From positions 79,540 to 143,539 of the forward strand of contig NZ_JAPWGY010000009.1 in NCBI RefSeq assembly GCF_027214005.1: a DNA stretch of 64,000 nucleotides. Reading direction: 5' to 3'. Of the stretch, positions 62,840 through 64,000 are shown piece after piece. Position 1 is the stretch's first letter, and each line of letters starts with the position of its first letter. The DNA comes from Kiloniella laminariae. Its GTDB lineage: Bacteria > Pseudomonadota > Alphaproteobacteria > Kiloniellales > Kiloniellaceae. Below the pieces are notes generated by a model. The model saw only the letters and a list, made by a program, of their open reading frames with translations. It was not told where the DNA came from and made no database searches. The position numbers and the translations under genes are program-made.

Positions 62840-63760
62840 TTACGTAGAAACCCGCTCTTCGGTCAGAAGCAAAGCATCAGTGTCTCGAATGGGGATCCCC
62901 TTATAAGTCAATACAACTGCACCATCTAGTTCATTTAACTTCAGACCAGGATATTGTTTTATATGAGATTCTCCCGTTGCCATCTCATCAAGGGCAGAAA
63001 GGATTACTCTATTACAATAAATCACCTGACGCCCACCAGCTGTATCAGATCGTCGGAAATGCATATTCAGTTTATTATAAGCTAACCGCAGAAAATTATA
63101 GAGCTCTGTTTTTCGCGTCTCAAGCTCACGTACATCAATATTTGCAACACGAGAGATATAGCGCCAGTCCTTTATAATTAACCCCAGACTCCAGGAATAT
63201 TTGGTCTCCAACGCATAATAAGGGGCATTATCTTTATCTGTGATCCGTTGACTTCCCATGTCTTCAAATAATAGCCCTGCCTTTGTTCCTTCCGGATAAG
63301 CCAGATAACAATGTCGTTCACTCCACGTAACAAACCAAATGGACGTATTACTATTGCCCATCCCCCCAGCATCAACGATCTGTCCATGCGCATTAGATTC
63401 ATTGAGTACTGACGCGAAACTCTTACATCCATCCAAAGTTAAAGTGGGATCATTGTAGAAGAACCTATTAATCAGTTGCCGGCTCATCTCCTCCAAGCAG
63501 GAGAAGGTATCATTTTGACGTAACGTTGCCCTATTACCCGACAAGGCCAATACTCGTTCATCAATGGTCGACAGAGTTTCCAAAGATGGGAAAGTCGTAT
63601 AAAAATGTCGATCACCATCATGCCCTTCAATACAGATTGCATCCTCCAAAATAGAATTGTTCTGCCCCAAAATTTTGAGATTTCGTACGGTTGTTTCGTC
63701 CAAATTATTTTGGCTATAAAGATCAATTAAGTCGTAGAATGTATTTCCGAGGATGTTCAT
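62840..63760 (-). CDS. Phage major capsid protein-like (gp7 family), shortened
   Basis: 306-residue protein; I start at the ATG at 63760, 6 bases after AAAAGGAA. The C-terminal half matches the gp7-type major capsid protein pattern I know from tailed phages and prophages: NTSIWFVTWSERHCYLAYPEGTKAGLLFEDMG (short motifs TSIWFVTWS and YPEGTKAGL, near residues 146-170), then YSWSLGLIIKDWRYISRVANIDV (near 194-216). The N-terminal LGQNNSILEDAICIEGHD also fits, but about 30 residues usually found between that block and ALSGNRATLRQ are missing. It is AT-richer than its neighbours. No other phage gene can be recognised in the window, so it is either the first gene of a prophage extending to the right or an isolated remnant. 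Family call is from memory of the pattern. Confidence 0.7.
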   Translation of the reverse strand: MNILGNTFYDLIDLYSQNNLDETTVRNLKILGQNNSILEDAICIEGHDGDRHFYTTFPSLETLSTIDERVLALSGNRATLRQNDTFSCLEEMSRQLINRFFYNDPTLTLDGCKSFASVLNESNAHGQIVDAGGMGNSNTSIWFVTWSERHCYLAYPEGTKAGLLFEDMGSQRITDKDNAPYYALETKYSWSLGLIIKDWRYISRVANIDVRELETRKTELYNFLRLAYNKLNMHFRRSDTAGGRQVIYCNRVILSALDEMATGESHIKQYPGLKLNELDGAVVLTYKGIPIRDTDALLLTEERVST

Positions 63761-63790
63761 AAACATTTCCTTTTTTCCTAAAAAAAAGCC

Positions 63791-63824
63791 ACGAAAAAAG
63801 CCCCGCTCAAAAGAGAAGGGCTTT
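63791..63824 (-). terminator. Terminator upstream of the capsid-like gene
   Basis: On the minus strand AAAGCCC pairs with GGGCTTT over a loop rich in TTCTC and GAGCG, followed by TTTTTTCG. It lies between the end of the gene at 63922 and the capsid-like start, about 30 bases from the latter, so it may end the upstream transcript or act as a processing hairpin. Confidence 0.65.
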
Positions 63825-63921
63825 AGTCATGGTCGTCCAATGAAAATACTAATTCATATGATACTTTGACACAAGAAAAAGATCATTTCAGAGCACCCAC
63901 CACTAGATGTTGATTCGAATA

Positions 63922-64000
63922 TCAGTGTTCGATACCGAGGTCCTTGCCGGATACGGCGTCTCCCCGGGCCCGGGCAGCCAGCAGCTCATCGAGCCAGTCG
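63922..64000 (-). CDS. C-terminal end of an unidentified gene (cut by the window edge)
   Basis: Only the last 26 codons are visible, ending DWLDELLAARARGDAVSGKD and LGIEH before a TGA stop. The frame is open to the window edge. The stretch is clearly GC-rich, unlike the capsid-like gene downstream. Too little is present to name the product. Confidence 0.5.
   Translation of the reverse strand, partial: DWLDELLAARARGDAVSGKDLGIEH

Overview
The window reads as a chromosomal segment of a free-living, motile alphaproteobacterium of moderate G+C. The evidence is a complete aapJQMP amino-acid importer, an NDUFS4-like complex I accessory protein, a DUF1491 protein, a CheZ-type phosphatase, a DctBD/DctPQM dicarboxylate system and glutathione-dependent formaldehyde detoxification. 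A Rhodospirillales-like or related marine lineage would fit, but that is inference and no genus can be read from the sequence. There is no CRISPR array and no insertion sequence.

Layout. 1-6.1 kb: a GNAT acetyltransferase, an orphan AapJ-like binding protein and the leftward aapJQMP operon. 6.5-11 kb: metC and hisI, then a regulatory and motility group (degenerate receiver protein, parvulin, PilZ protein, CheZ). 11.2-22.1 kb: one rightward nucleoside operon made of a BMP-family ABC importer followed by cdd, purine nucleoside phosphorylase, deoC, deoA, deoB, add and tdk, so uptake is joined to full breakdown of nucleosides to base and central metabolites. 22.3-25.7 kb: a large PAS histidine kinase, a 37-residue membrane ORF and a cold-shock gene with a long leader.

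25.8-44.2 kb is the most distinctive region: two divergent operons for aerobic CoA-dependent 2-aminobenzoate (anthranilate) breakdown. The leftward operon (38.3 to 25.8 kb, mostly overlapping genes) encodes the flavin monooxygenase/OYE fusion (2-aminobenzoyl-CoA monooxygenase/reductase), an SDR, a MarR regulator, enoyl-CoA hydratase, acyl-CoA dehydrogenase, the CoA ligase, a Liv-type ABC importer, a thioesterase and an atypical RidA protein. The rightward operon encodes 3-hydroxyacyl-CoA dehydrogenase, a beta-ketoadipyl-CoA-type thiolase, glutaryl-CoA dehydrogenase, a kynurenine-formamidase-like hydrolase and a FadJ-like protein that lacks its NAD-binding domain. A palindromic operator candidate lies between the two. 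The GC-rich core of this region stands out from its flanks.

44.3-50.3 kb is housekeeping: a Lrp-type RAM-domain protein, tRNA-Arg(TCT), the complex I subunit, tRNA-Pro(TGG), DUF1491, prfC, two exported small proteins and a tandem universal stress protein. 50.3-58.6 kb holds an NhaD-type antiporter and dctB-dctD-dctPQM, with a near-consensus sigma-54 promoter and paired enhancer-like sites in front of dctP. 58.7-62.3 kb holds a CoxG-like protein, an alpha/beta hydrolase and the formaldehyde pair frmA/fghA. The right edge (62.5-64 kb) has an unknown small gene, an AT-rich gene resembling a phage major capsid protein, and the end of a further gene.

The region most likely to hold something undescribed is the anthranilate catabolon. 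Its RidA protein without the catalytic arginine is a candidate for the deamination step, and its dehydrogenase-less FadJ derivative is paired with a separate dehydrogenase.
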